From Opitutaceae bacterium (GTDB lineage Bacteria > Verrucomicrobiota > Verrucomicrobiia > Opitutales > Opitutaceae), in assembly GCA_003151495.1 (NCBI GenBank), contig PLXR01000015.1, forward strand, positions 28,546 to 92,545: a DNA stretch of 64,000 bases, in the 5' to 3' direction. Shown piece after piece: positions 48,285 to 56,597 of the stretch. The position numbers and the translations under genes were made by a program. The number at the start of each line of letters is the position of its first letter. Within the stretch, counting starts at the first letter, position 1. Below the pieces are notes generated by a model. It was not told the DNA's origin, did not search any database, and saw only the letters and a list, made by a program, of their open reading frames with translations.

Positions 48285-48397
48285 TCCGGCCCCATGAATT
48301 CCCCATACAGACACACGCAATCACGACTGCATGGCCGCGCCTGGCATGGGGCCAGGCCGGCCCCAGTCGCGGTCAATCCCCCAACTAGTCCAGCCCT

Positions 48398-49177
48398 ATG
48401 AACCTTTCGCTCTACTCCGCCGCAACCGGCATGGACGCGCAGCAGCTGAACCTGAACACGATCGCCAACAACCTGGCGAACGTGAACACCCCCGGCTTCA
48501 AGAAGAGCAAGATAGAGTTCCAGGACCTCCTTTACCAGCGCCCCCGCGCATCGGGCGCAGACGGCGGCGGCGGGAACATCGTGCCGACCGGAATCGAGGT
48601 CGGCAACGGGACGCGCATCGCCTCGACGGCGAAGCTCTTCACCCAGGGCCAGCTCACGAACACCGGGCAGCAATTTGATGTCGCCATCCAGGGTGACGGG
48701 TTCTTCGAGGTCCAGAAGCCAGACGGCACGCTTGCCTACACCCGCGACGGATCATTCCAGCTCAACGCCCAGGGGCAGGTGGTCACGTCCGACGGCATGC
48801 CCGTCCTCAGCGGCTTCCAGGCGGTACCGGCGGGGGGCACGGTCAGCATCGCGCAGAACGGCCAGGTGAGCGTGCAGACGGCCAGCGGCACCCAGAGCTA
48901 CAGGCTGACCCTCACGCGCTTTGCAAACCCCTCGGGGCTCCAGAGCCTCGGCGGCAACCTCTACGCGGAGAACCAGGCGAGCGGGACCCCGGAGACGGGC
49001 AACCCGAGTGAGCTTGGATTCGGGAGCACCATGCAGGGCTACACCGAGAATTCCAACGTCAACATTGTCGAGGAGATGGTAAACCTCATCACCGCGCAGC
49101 GCGCCTATGAGATCAACTCCAAGTCGGTGCAGACCTCGGACGAGATGCTCCAGGACGTCGCCAACATGAAGAAGTGA
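48398..49177 (+). CDS. flgG: Flagellar distal rod protein FlgG
   Basis: AATGMDAQQLNLNTIANNLANVNTPGFKKSKIEFQDLLYQ. Confidence 0.98.
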   Translation: MNLSLYSAATGMDAQQLNLNTIANNLANVNTPGFKKSKIEFQDLLYQRPRASGADGGGGNIVPTGIEVGNGTRIASTAKLFTQGQLTNTGQQFDVAIQGDGFFEVQKPDGTLAYTRDGSFQLNAQGQVVTSDGMPVLSGFQAVPAGGTVSIAQNGQVSVQTASGTQSYRLTLTRFANPSGLQSLGGNLYAENQASGTPETGNPSELGFGSTMQGYTENSNVNIVEEMVNLITAQRAYEINSKSVQTSDEMLQDVANMKK

Positions 49178-49920
49178 CGACGATGCGCGCCACACCCCCC
49201 CCTCTCCGCCTTGCCGTCGCCTGCGCCATGGCGATCGTTGCAACGCTGTCGTTCGCTGCCACGAACGACAGCACCCCCTCCGTCGACTCGACGCCGCTTG
49301 CCCAGGACGACTTCACGTCCGCGCTATCGGGCGACCTCACCGCGCACTTCAACCTGGAAGGCCAGCTTCAGATAGAACTGCTTCATGCCTGGTCCCCTCC
49401 GAACCAGGTGGCGCGAACCTGGCACGTCCAGGTCATGGACTATCCGGCTCTTCCATCGGCCTCCATGCTCGTCCGCTTCAGGATCACCGCGGACGGGGTC
49501 ACGGCGGCAGACAGCACGACCATGCTCCATGCCTCCCTCTGGCGGGACGTGTGGGTGGTCCGCCAGCCCCTGGGCATCGGTTCCGTCTTCGACCGGGCGA
49601 TGCTCGAGGTCCGGCGGGTGGACACGCTTCGCGAGCGTGACGTCGTTCCGTCTAGCGTCGGGGATTCCTCCTTTGTATTCCTGAGATCCGTCACGGCGGG
49701 GCACTTCCTGACCTGGCACGACATCGGCCGCCGCCCGCTCGTGCGCAAGGGAGACCTGGTGGACGTCACCGCCAGCGAGGGGGCCCTCTCCCTCACGATG
49801 AAGGCGCTTGCCATGCAGAACGGAGCCCAGGGAGAGGCCGTCACCGTCCGCAACCTCGATTCGCGCAGGGATTTCACAGCAATCGTCGTCGATGAAAACC
49901 ATGTTCAAATCCGCTTCTAG
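49174..49920 (+). CDS. flgA: Flagellar P-ring assembly chaperone FlgA
   Basis: Signal peptide, SAF-type C-terminal part RPLVRKGDLVDVTASEGALSLTMKALAMQNGAQGEAVTVRNLDSRRDFTAIVVDENHVQI. Confidence 0.92.
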   Translation: MTTMRATPPPLRLAVACAMAIVATLSFAATNDSTPSVDSTPLAQDDFTSALSGDLTAHFNLEGQLQIELLHAWSPPNQVARTWHVQVMDYPALPSASMLVRFRITADGVTAADSTTMLHASLWRDVWVVRQPLGIGSVFDRAMLEVRRVDTLRERDVVPSSVGDSSFVFLRSVTAGHFLTWHDIGRRPLVRKGDLVDVTASEGALSLTMKALAMQNGAQGEAVTVRNLDSRRDFTAIVVDENHVQIRF

Positions 49921-50521
49921 GCGAGCTGCCCCCTTAATTCTCGCCGTCGCGTCGCTCGCCCAGGCGTCGAGGGCCGGGTCCGTCTGGCCGGTCAACGGCA
50001 GCGGGGAGCATGGCATCTATGCCGACCGCAAGGCCTCGCGCACCGGCGACATCCTCACCATCGTGGTGAACGAGACCGTTGCCGCGACCAACAGCCAGAG
50101 CACGAAGTCTAGCCGTGACAGCTCGATCACCGACGCCGTCTCAAGCTTCCTCTACCCGTCGACCCTTGCCCACAAGGGAAACCTGCCGTCTGTCTCGCTT
50201 TCGGGGAAGGCGGCGTACGACGGCGGAGGCGACATCAGCAACAACCAGAGCCTAGCGAGCCGCGCCGCAGTGCTCGTGACCGACGTGCTTCCAAACGGGA
50301 ACCTGGTCATCGAGGGGATGAGGGTCGTGACCTTCTCCGGAGAGACCCAGTACGTGGTGCTCCACGGGATCGTGCGCTCCGACGACATCGGCAGCGACAA
50401 CACGGTGCAGTCCAGCAACGTGGCGGAGGCCCATCTTGAGTTTGTCGCCGAGGGGGCGCTCACGGACTCCCAGAAGCGGGGATGGGCTGCCAAGCTCTAC
50501 GAGATGTTCCGCCCCTTCTAG
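49892..50521 (+). CDS. flgH: Flagellar L-ring protein FlgH (no apparent lipobox)
   Basis: IYADRKASRTGDILTIVVNETVAATNSQSTKSSRDS...; GNLVIEGMRVVTFSGETQYVVLHGIVRSDDI. Confidence 0.95.
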   Translation: MKTMFKSASRRAAPLILAVASLAQASRAGSVWPVNGSGEHGIYADRKASRTGDILTIVVNETVAATNSQSTKSSRDSSITDAVSSFLYPSTLAHKGNLPSVSLSGKAAYDGGGDISNNQSLASRAAVLVTDVLPNGNLVIEGMRVVTFSGETQYVVLHGIVRSDDIGSDNTVQSSNVAEAHLEFVAEGALTDSQKRGWAAKLYEMFRPF

Positions 50522-50528
50522 GACCGCC

Positions 50529-51638
50529 ATGACACGGATGTTGCCAAGATACTTACTCATGCTCGCCGCCGCTCTCCTGGCGGTGCCCTTCGCCCGTTCG
50601 GCGAGGGTGAAGGACTTAACCATGGTCGAGGGCGGCCGGGACAACCAGCTGGTCGGCTACGGGATCGTGGTCGGCCTCGCCGGCGAGGGCGACAGCAATG
50701 CGGCGTCCACGCTCCACACGATCGCAAACATTCTCCAGCGCTACGGCATCACGGTCGCCCAGCAGGACATCAAGTCCAAGAACGTGGCCGCCGTGATGAT
50801 CACGGCGGACATCGCCGCATTCCTGAAGCCGGGCACCCGGATAGACGTCTCGGTGGCCTCGATGGGCGACGCAAAGACGCTCCAGGGCGGCGTGCTACTG
50901 CAGACCCCGCTCCTGGGCGGCGACGGGCGCGTCTACGCCGTGGCCCAGGGCCCCATTGCGATCGGCGGATTCCTCGGAGGATCGGGGGGTGCCGGCGGCT
51001 CGACGGTGCAAAAGAACCACCCGACGGTGGGCACGATCAGCAACGGCGCCATTGTCGAGCGGGAGATACCGACCCAGTTCGTCCACGACGACACGCTCCG
51101 CCTCCTCCTTCACAACCCCGACTTCACCTCGGCATCACGCATGGCGGAGGCGATCAACGCGAGGTGGCCAGCGCTTTCCCAGGCCGTGGACGCCGCAACG
51201 GTCCAGGTTCACGTCCCGGAGGGGTTCCGCGGGCGCGATGTGGACTTTCTCGCGACCCTCGGAGCCGTGGAGGTGGATCCCGACACGCTGGCGAGGGTCG
51301 TGATCAACGAGCGGACGGGGACCATTGTCGCAACGTCGACCGTCCGGATCTCGCATGTGGCTATCGCGCACGGTTCCCTCACCATCACGGTCACCTCAAA
51401 TGTCGGGGTGAGCCAGCCGAACAGGTTCTCGTCGGGGGGGCAGACGGCCACCGTGCCGAGCACCCAGACAAGCGTGAACGAGGTAAAGGGTGGATTCATC
51501 GTCTTCGACGAATCTCCGACCATTGAGCGCCTCGCGGCGGCCCTGAACGCCTTCGGCGTCTCGACCCGCGACATGATGGCCATCTTCCAGTCGCTGAAGC
51601 GCGCCGGCGCGCTCCAAGCAGATCTCATAATCAACTAA
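50529..51638 (+). CDS. flgI: Flagellar P-ring protein FlgI
   Basis: ARVKDLTMVEGGRDNQLVGYGIVVGLAGEGDSN. Confidence 0.97.
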   Translation: MTRMLPRYLLMLAAALLAVPFARSARVKDLTMVEGGRDNQLVGYGIVVGLAGEGDSNAASTLHTIANILQRYGITVAQQDIKSKNVAAVMITADIAAFLKPGTRIDVSVASMGDAKTLQGGVLLQTPLLGGDGRVYAVAQGPIAIGGFLGGSGGAGGSTVQKNHPTVGTISNGAIVEREIPTQFVHDDTLRLLLHNPDFTSASRMAEAINARWPALSQAVDAATVQVHVPEGFRGRDVDFLATLGAVEVDPDTLARVVINERTGTIVATSTVRISHVAIAHGSLTITVTSNVGVSQPNRFSSGGQTATVPSTQTSVNEVKGGFIVFDESPTIERLAAALNAFGVSTRDMMAIFQSLKRAGALQADLIIN

Positions 51639-51641
51639 CCG

Positions 51642-51992
51642 ATGTCCGTATCCCCCATATCAGCGCAGGCCAGCACGGCGGTCTCCCTTCCGGGGATCAT
51701 GGGCCAGCCTGAGCGCATCTCGAAGATGCCCCAGGCCCAGCAGGTCAAGGCGGTCGCCGGCCAGTTCGAGGCCATAATGCTGCGCCAGTTCCTCCAGGAC
51801 AGCGTCAGCAAGATCATGGGAGGGGACACGGGCGGCCCGAGCGGGAGCGTCTACGGCTACCTCATGACCGACGTGCTTTCCACGAAGCTGAGCGAGGCGG
51901 GCGGCCTCGGCCTCTCCAAGATCATGCAGCAGCAGCTATCCCCGCACAGCCACGCACCCGCGATTGGCCCTGCGCAGAAGGAGGCTCCTTGA
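51642..51992 (+). CDS. flgJ: Rod-binding protein FlgJ N-terminal type (no muramidase domain)
   Basis: AVAGQFEAIMLRQFLQDSVSKIMGGDTGGPSGSVYGYLMTDVLSTKLSEAGGLGLSKIM. Confidence 0.9.
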   Translation: MSVSPISAQASTAVSLPGIMGQPERISKMPQAQQVKAVAGQFEAIMLRQFLQDSVSKIMGGDTGGPSGSVYGYLMTDVLSTKLSEAGGLGLSKIMQQQLSPHSHAPAIGPAQKEAP

Positions 51993-52486
51993 ACCCCAGC
52001 TGGAACGACATCGCCGACTGCCTGAGGCAGGAGGTATCCGAGTACGGCGCCCTGTACCGTTTCTACGACGAGCAGCAGAAGCGCCTCTTCGCCAACGACG
52101 CGGAGGCGGTCCTTCGCCTGAGCGGCGACATCGAGGCCCAGGCCCGGGCGCTGCACGAGTGCCGCCTGAGGAGGGAGGGGGTCGTGACCGGGTTTGCGGC
52201 CGCCCATTCGCAGCCCACGGCGTCGACGATCCGGTCCCTGCTCCCCTTCGTGCCGCCGGCCGCTCGGCCACTCATCGAGGCGCTCATCGGCGAGGTCAAT
52301 GTCCTCATCCACCGGGTCAGGCGGATGTCACGCCACAACCACTCGCTCCTTTCCCGCACGGTGGAGCTGCAGCAGCAGATGCTCAGGCAGTTCCTGCCCG
52401 ACACATTCAGCCAGACCTACGCGCCCGATGGCCGGGTCTCCCTCCACATCTCCAGCCCCATTCCGTCCCTTCGCTCCTGCGGCTAG
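51989..52486 (+). CDS. flgN: FlgN-like chaperone (TTG start)
   Basis: Helical 165-aa ORF between flgJ and flgK. Confidence 0.72.
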   Translation: MNPSWNDIADCLRQEVSEYGALYRFYDEQQKRLFANDAEAVLRLSGDIEAQARALHECRLRREGVVTGFAAAHSQPTASTIRSLLPFVPPAARPLIEALIGEVNVLIHRVRRMSRHNHSLLSRTVELQQQMLRQFLPDTFSQTYAPDGRVSLHISSPIPSLRSCG

Positions 52487-52519
52487 CCCTGGGGTTTTCC
52501 GCACGCAACCCATAGCAAA

Positions 52520-53941
52520 ATGTCAGGCCTCTTGTCCTCCCTCCAGTCCTCGGTCCAGGCTCTCAACGCCCAGAGCTACGCGATCAACATCTCGGGCAAA
52601 AACGTCGCGAACCTGGACAACGCGGGATACTCCAAGGAGACGGTCGTCTTCGGGAGCAGCGGCTCCGTGCAGACCACGGACGGCGTGATAAGCGAGGGCA
52701 TCTCAATCCAGGGGGTCACGCAGAGCCGCGACGCGCTTCGCGACGCGCAGGTGGCGCGCGAGATCTCACTCACATCCTCCCTGCAGACCCAGGAGCAGTT
52801 CCTTCAGGAGGCGCAGACGGGGCTTGGGGAGAACATCACCAACACGAGCTCGACCAGCGCCACGACAGGCGCAACGGCGAGCAGCGGGGGCCTCAGCGCG
52901 TCGCTCGACAACTTCTTCAACGCGTTCCAGAGCCTTGCCGCCGCGCCGACCGACCCGGGCCAGAAGCAGGCCCTCGTGCAGCAGGCGGCGATACTCACCA
53001 ATAGCTTCCAGATCGCGGACGGCAACCTTGCCCAGGTCCAGGGCGACCTCACCGCGCAGATCCAGAACAACGTCGCGGACGCGAACCAGCAGCTTCAGAC
53101 TATCGCGACGATCAATGCTCAGATCGCGGCGCTGGAGTCCGGCCACCCAGGGACGGCGGTGGACCTCCGGGACCAGCGCGAGTCGGCGATAGAGAAGCTT
53201 GCGGCGGATGTGCCGATCACAACCACCTCGGGTCCCAACGGCTCGGTGCAGGTCTCCATGACCGACCCGAGCGGCGGTAACGTCCCCCTGGTGATGGGCG
53301 CCACGGTCACGGGCCCCCTTTCATTCTCCGGCAGCACCCTGACGGGGGGTGCCTCGGCCTCCGCCCTCCAGATCTCGTCGGGATCGGTCTACGGCGCGCT
53401 GAGCGTGCGCGATGGGGCGGTCCAGACCATGCGCGGCAGCCTCGACTCGCTTGCCAGCCAGATCGTCACCTCTGTCAACGCGGCCTACAACCCGTCCGCG
53501 ACCCCGGGCGCCGACTTCTTCAACCCGGCGGGCACATCGGCGGGGACGATCGCCCTTTCGGGTAGCCTTTCGGCGTCAAGCCTTGTCGCGGGCACGGGTG
53601 CCGCCGGCGACAACTCCATCGCCCTCGCGGTCGCCGCGGTCGCAAACCAGGTGTTCTCGACGGGCAGCGGGGACTCGATCGACGGCACGCCGAGCCAGTT
53701 CTACAGCGGCGCCGTGAGCGGCCTCGGCCAGTCCCTCTCGTCGACAAATAGCCTCCTTCAGAACCAGACCTCGGTCCAGGCGCTCGTCACCTCCCAGCGC
53801 GACAACGTGAGCGGCGTCTCGCTGGACGAGGAGATGGGCAACCTCATGAAGTACCAGAGCGCCTACCAGGCCTCGGCCAGGGTCATGTCCACCGTCGACA
53901 GCCTCCTGAGCACCCTGATCAACAACACGGGCTCGCCCTGA
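52520..53941 (+). CDS. flgK: Hook-filament junction protein FlgK
   Basis: AINISGKNVANLDNAGYSKETVVF...NLMKYQSAYQASARVMSTVDSLL. Confidence 0.97.
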   Translation: MSGLLSSLQSSVQALNAQSYAINISGKNVANLDNAGYSKETVVFGSSGSVQTTDGVISEGISIQGVTQSRDALRDAQVAREISLTSSLQTQEQFLQEAQTGLGENITNTSSTSATTGATASSGGLSASLDNFFNAFQSLAAAPTDPGQKQALVQQAAILTNSFQIADGNLAQVQGDLTAQIQNNVADANQQLQTIATINAQIAALESGHPGTAVDLRDQRESAIEKLAADVPITTTSGPNGSVQVSMTDPSGGNVPLVMGATVTGPLSFSGSTLTGGASASALQISSGSVYGALSVRDGAVQTMRGSLDSLASQIVTSVNAAYNPSATPGADFFNPAGTSAGTIALSGSLSASSLVAGTGAAGDNSIALAVAAVANQVFSTGSGDSIDGTPSQFYSGAVSGLGQSLSSTNSLLQNQTSVQALVTSQRDNVSGVSLDEEMGNLMKYQSAYQASARVMSTVDSLLSTLINNTGSP

Positions 53942-53957
53942 TTAATCCCCGCCACCC

Positions 53958-54860
53958 ATGAGAGTAGCCACCAACACGGTCGACAACAACATCATCTCCC
54001 AGATCGAGCAGCTGACCACCCAGCAGGCGCAGCTCCAGAACGAGGTGTCCACGGGCCTCCGCATCTCGGCGCCCGCGGACGACCCGACGGCGTTTGGCCG
54101 CGTCATGGTCGACAACAGCGAGAGCCGCGCGAACAGCCAATACAGCTCAAATGCGAGCTCGGCTCTCGCCACAAGCCAGGCCACCTACAGCGCACTCCAG
54201 CAGGTGAAGGCCGTCTCAGACCGCGCCACCCAGATCGGGACACTTGGGACCGGGACCCTCGGCGCATCCGCGATGAGCGCCTACGGTTCGGAAGTCGATC
54301 AGCTGATCGAGCAGGCGGTGCAGCTGGGCAGCAGCCAGCTCAACAACAGCTACCTTTTCTCGGGCACCGCGGTCACGACCCCCCCGTACAACGTCGCGCG
54401 CAACGCCCAGGGTCAGGTGACCTCTGTGTCCTACGCAGGGAACAACGCGCAGGCCAGCATCCCGATATCGGGCACCTCCAACATCGCGCCCGGAGCGGAC
54501 TCCTCCACGAACCAGGGCCTGACCAGCTTCATCAACAACCTTGTTGCCCTGCGCGACGCGCTCAACTCGGGCGACACTGCCGCGGTCGGAACCGCCCAGA
54601 GCGGCCTTCTCACCACCGAGAACACGATCATTAACTCCATTTCGGAGCAGGGTGCCGTCCAGATGCGCATCCAGGTCAGCCAGGACCAGCAGACCAGCCT
54701 GTCGCAGACCCTGGGACAACTCGTCTCGAACGAGACCAGCACGGACCTTCCTACAACCGTCGCGAAGCTGACGCAGGCCCAGAACGCCTACCAGGCGGCG
54801 GTCCAATCTGCCGCCAGCATCATGCAGAAGACGATCCTCACGTACCTCCCCGTCCAGTAA
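53958..54860 (+). CDS. flgL: Hook-filament junction protein FlgL
   Basis: MRVATNTVDNNIISQIEQLTTQQAQLQNEVSTGLRISAPADDPTAFGRVM. Confidence 0.96.
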   Translation: MRVATNTVDNNIISQIEQLTTQQAQLQNEVSTGLRISAPADDPTAFGRVMVDNSESRANSQYSSNASSALATSQATYSALQQVKAVSDRATQIGTLGTGTLGASAMSAYGSEVDQLIEQAVQLGSSQLNNSYLFSGTAVTTPPYNVARNAQGQVTSVSYAGNNAQASIPISGTSNIAPGADSSTNQGLTSFINNLVALRDALNSGDTAAVGTAQSGLLTTENTIINSISEQGAVQMRIQVSQDQQTSLSQTLGQLVSNETSTDLPTTVAKLTQAQNAYQAAVQSAASIMQKTILTYLPVQ

Positions 54861-54878
54861 ATCCCCCCCTTCGATCCC

Positions 54879-55346
54879 ATGAGAATCCTTCCCGACGTCA
54901 ACCCGGCCGAATTCGAGGCCCCCCATGCCAACTCGTTTGCCCTGCCGCAGGGACTGATCGGCTTCCAGGGGTACACGCGCGCGGAGCTCCTCTACCAGCC
55001 CGAGCAGCTTCCGTTCCTGTGGCTCAAGCTCCAGGGTCCGACGGACAGCATCTACTTCATCGTCGTGGAGCCCGCGGGCGTCGTCCCGGGGTATGATCCC
55101 GAGCTCTTCGACCAGGACGCGGCGGGACTCGAGCTTTCGGGCTCAGCGGACGCGCTTGTGCTGAACATCGTCTCGCTCAAGAACATGAACCCGATGGAGG
55201 CCACCGTGAACCTTGTCGGCCCGATCATCGTGAACCGCCGCACTAAGATAGCCCGCCAGCTCGTCGTGGCCAACTACTCGCGCTACAGCGCCCACTTCCA
55301 GCTCGTTGACTCTAGGACCCCGGCGGCCTCCGCCGCGTGCGCCTGA
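54879..55346 (+). CDS. fliW: Flagellar assembly factor FliW
   Basis: FALPQGLIGFQGYTRAELL...MEATVNLVGPIIVNRRTKIARQLVVANYSRY. Confidence 0.95.
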   Translation: MRILPDVNPAEFEAPHANSFALPQGLIGFQGYTRAELLYQPEQLPFLWLKLQGPTDSIYFIVVEPAGVVPGYDPELFDQDAAGLELSGSADALVLNIVSLKNMNPMEATVNLVGPIIVNRRTKIARQLVVANYSRYSAHFQLVDSRTPAASAACA

Positions 55347-55361
55347 ACAGGAGCCCAATCC

Positions 55362-55661
55362 ATGCTCGTTCTCTCCAGGAAAATCAACGAGTCCATCATC
55401 ATCGGCGATGGAATCGAGATTCGCATCAACCGAATCGACGGCGACGTCGTCAAGATCGGCATCATCGCGCCGCGTGAGATACCGATCTTCCGCAAGGAGG
55501 TCCACGCCTCTATCGCGGACACGAACCAGACGGCCGCGTTCAAGTCCCCCTCGGGCGGCGGCCTGATCGCGCTGCCACGGATGCACCGGCCGGCGGACCC
55601 GCAGGGCCGGGATGCCTCTCCCTCCACGCCAAAGCCCTTGTCCAAGGCCGACGCCGCCTGA
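55362..55661 (+). CDS. csrA: Carbon storage regulator CsrA with C-terminal extension
   Basis: [48 protein letters not shown]. Confidence 0.97.
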   Translation: MLVLSRKINESIIIGDGIEIRINRIDGDVVKIGIIAPREIPIFRKEVHASIADTNQTAAFKSPSGGGLIALPRMHRPADPQGRDASPSTPKPLSKADAA

Positions 55662-55689
55662 TTGTCCCACTCCCGAACCGCACTTACCC

Positions 55690-56550
55690 ATGAACGTCAC
55701 GAACACCACCACGCTGGCCGGCAACATCGGGCAGGCCAACGACATGCTCTCCCGCTCCCTGCTGCGGCTCTCCTCGGGCACGTCCTTCCTTGGCGCCGGC
55801 GACAACCCGGCCGGGCAGGCGGACGCGGCGAGCTACGATTCGCAGGCCGGCCGCATACAGTCGGCATCCACAAACGTCCAGAATGCGCTGTCGTACGCCC
55901 AGGCCGCCGACGGCTACCTCGGTTCGATGCAGCAGATCCTCTCGAGGATGGGCATGCTCGCCACTGAGGCAAAGGACCCGACCAAGACCGCGTCGGACGT
56001 CTCTAATCTCAGCGTGGAGTTCTCCGCACTCCAGGACCAGCTCCGCTCGACCATCGGGGGGCCCACCTCCGCGATCGGTGGCACGGCCGACGTCACCGCG
56101 CCCGCGGGGGCGTTCAACGGCGTCGCGCTGTTCGGAAGCGCCCCCGCACAGGACATCGGGGCGGGGGCGGGCACCAACGACACCATTGCGCTTCCCCAGC
56201 TCAACCTTCAACAGGGCGCGATGGCTGCGGTCATCGGGCAGGACGGCTCGGGCAACTTCAGCCTGGGGTTGACGGACCCGAGCACGGTCTCGACCCTTGA
56301 CAGCGCCGTCCAGCAGGTCGGTGGTGTGCAGGGCCAGAACAGCGCCTCGGAGGCCCGCCTCCAGATCGCAGCGGCCACCCTTCAGGTCGAGTCCCAGAAC
56401 ATCTCATCGGTCGTCTCAAGCATCGGGGACACCAATATCGCGGCGGAGTCCACGCAGCTGGCCAAGGCCCAGATCCTGGAGCAGGCGGGCACGGCCATGC
56501 TTTCCCACGCCAACTTGAACTCCGCGACGATCTACAAGCTCCTCGGCTAA
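55690..56550 (+). CDS. Second flagellin-like protein
   Basis: N-terminal flagellin-type helix and C-terminal ESTQLAKAQILEQAGTAMLSHANLNSATIYKLLG. Confidence 0.9.
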   Translation: MNVTNTTTLAGNIGQANDMLSRSLLRLSSGTSFLGAGDNPAGQADAASYDSQAGRIQSASTNVQNALSYAQAADGYLGSMQQILSRMGMLATEAKDPTKTASDVSNLSVEFSALQDQLRSTIGGPTSAIGGTADVTAPAGAFNGVALFGSAPAQDIGAGAGTNDTIALPQLNLQQGAMAAVIGQDGSGNFSLGLTDPSTVSTLDSAVQQVGGVQGQNSASEARLQIAAATLQVESQNISSVVSSIGDTNIAAESTQLAKAQILEQAGTAMLSHANLNSATIYKLLG

Positions 56551-56597
56551 GGCCCGGGAAGGGTACCCCGGCAGGGCCCCTCAGGGCGGCAGCCGGA

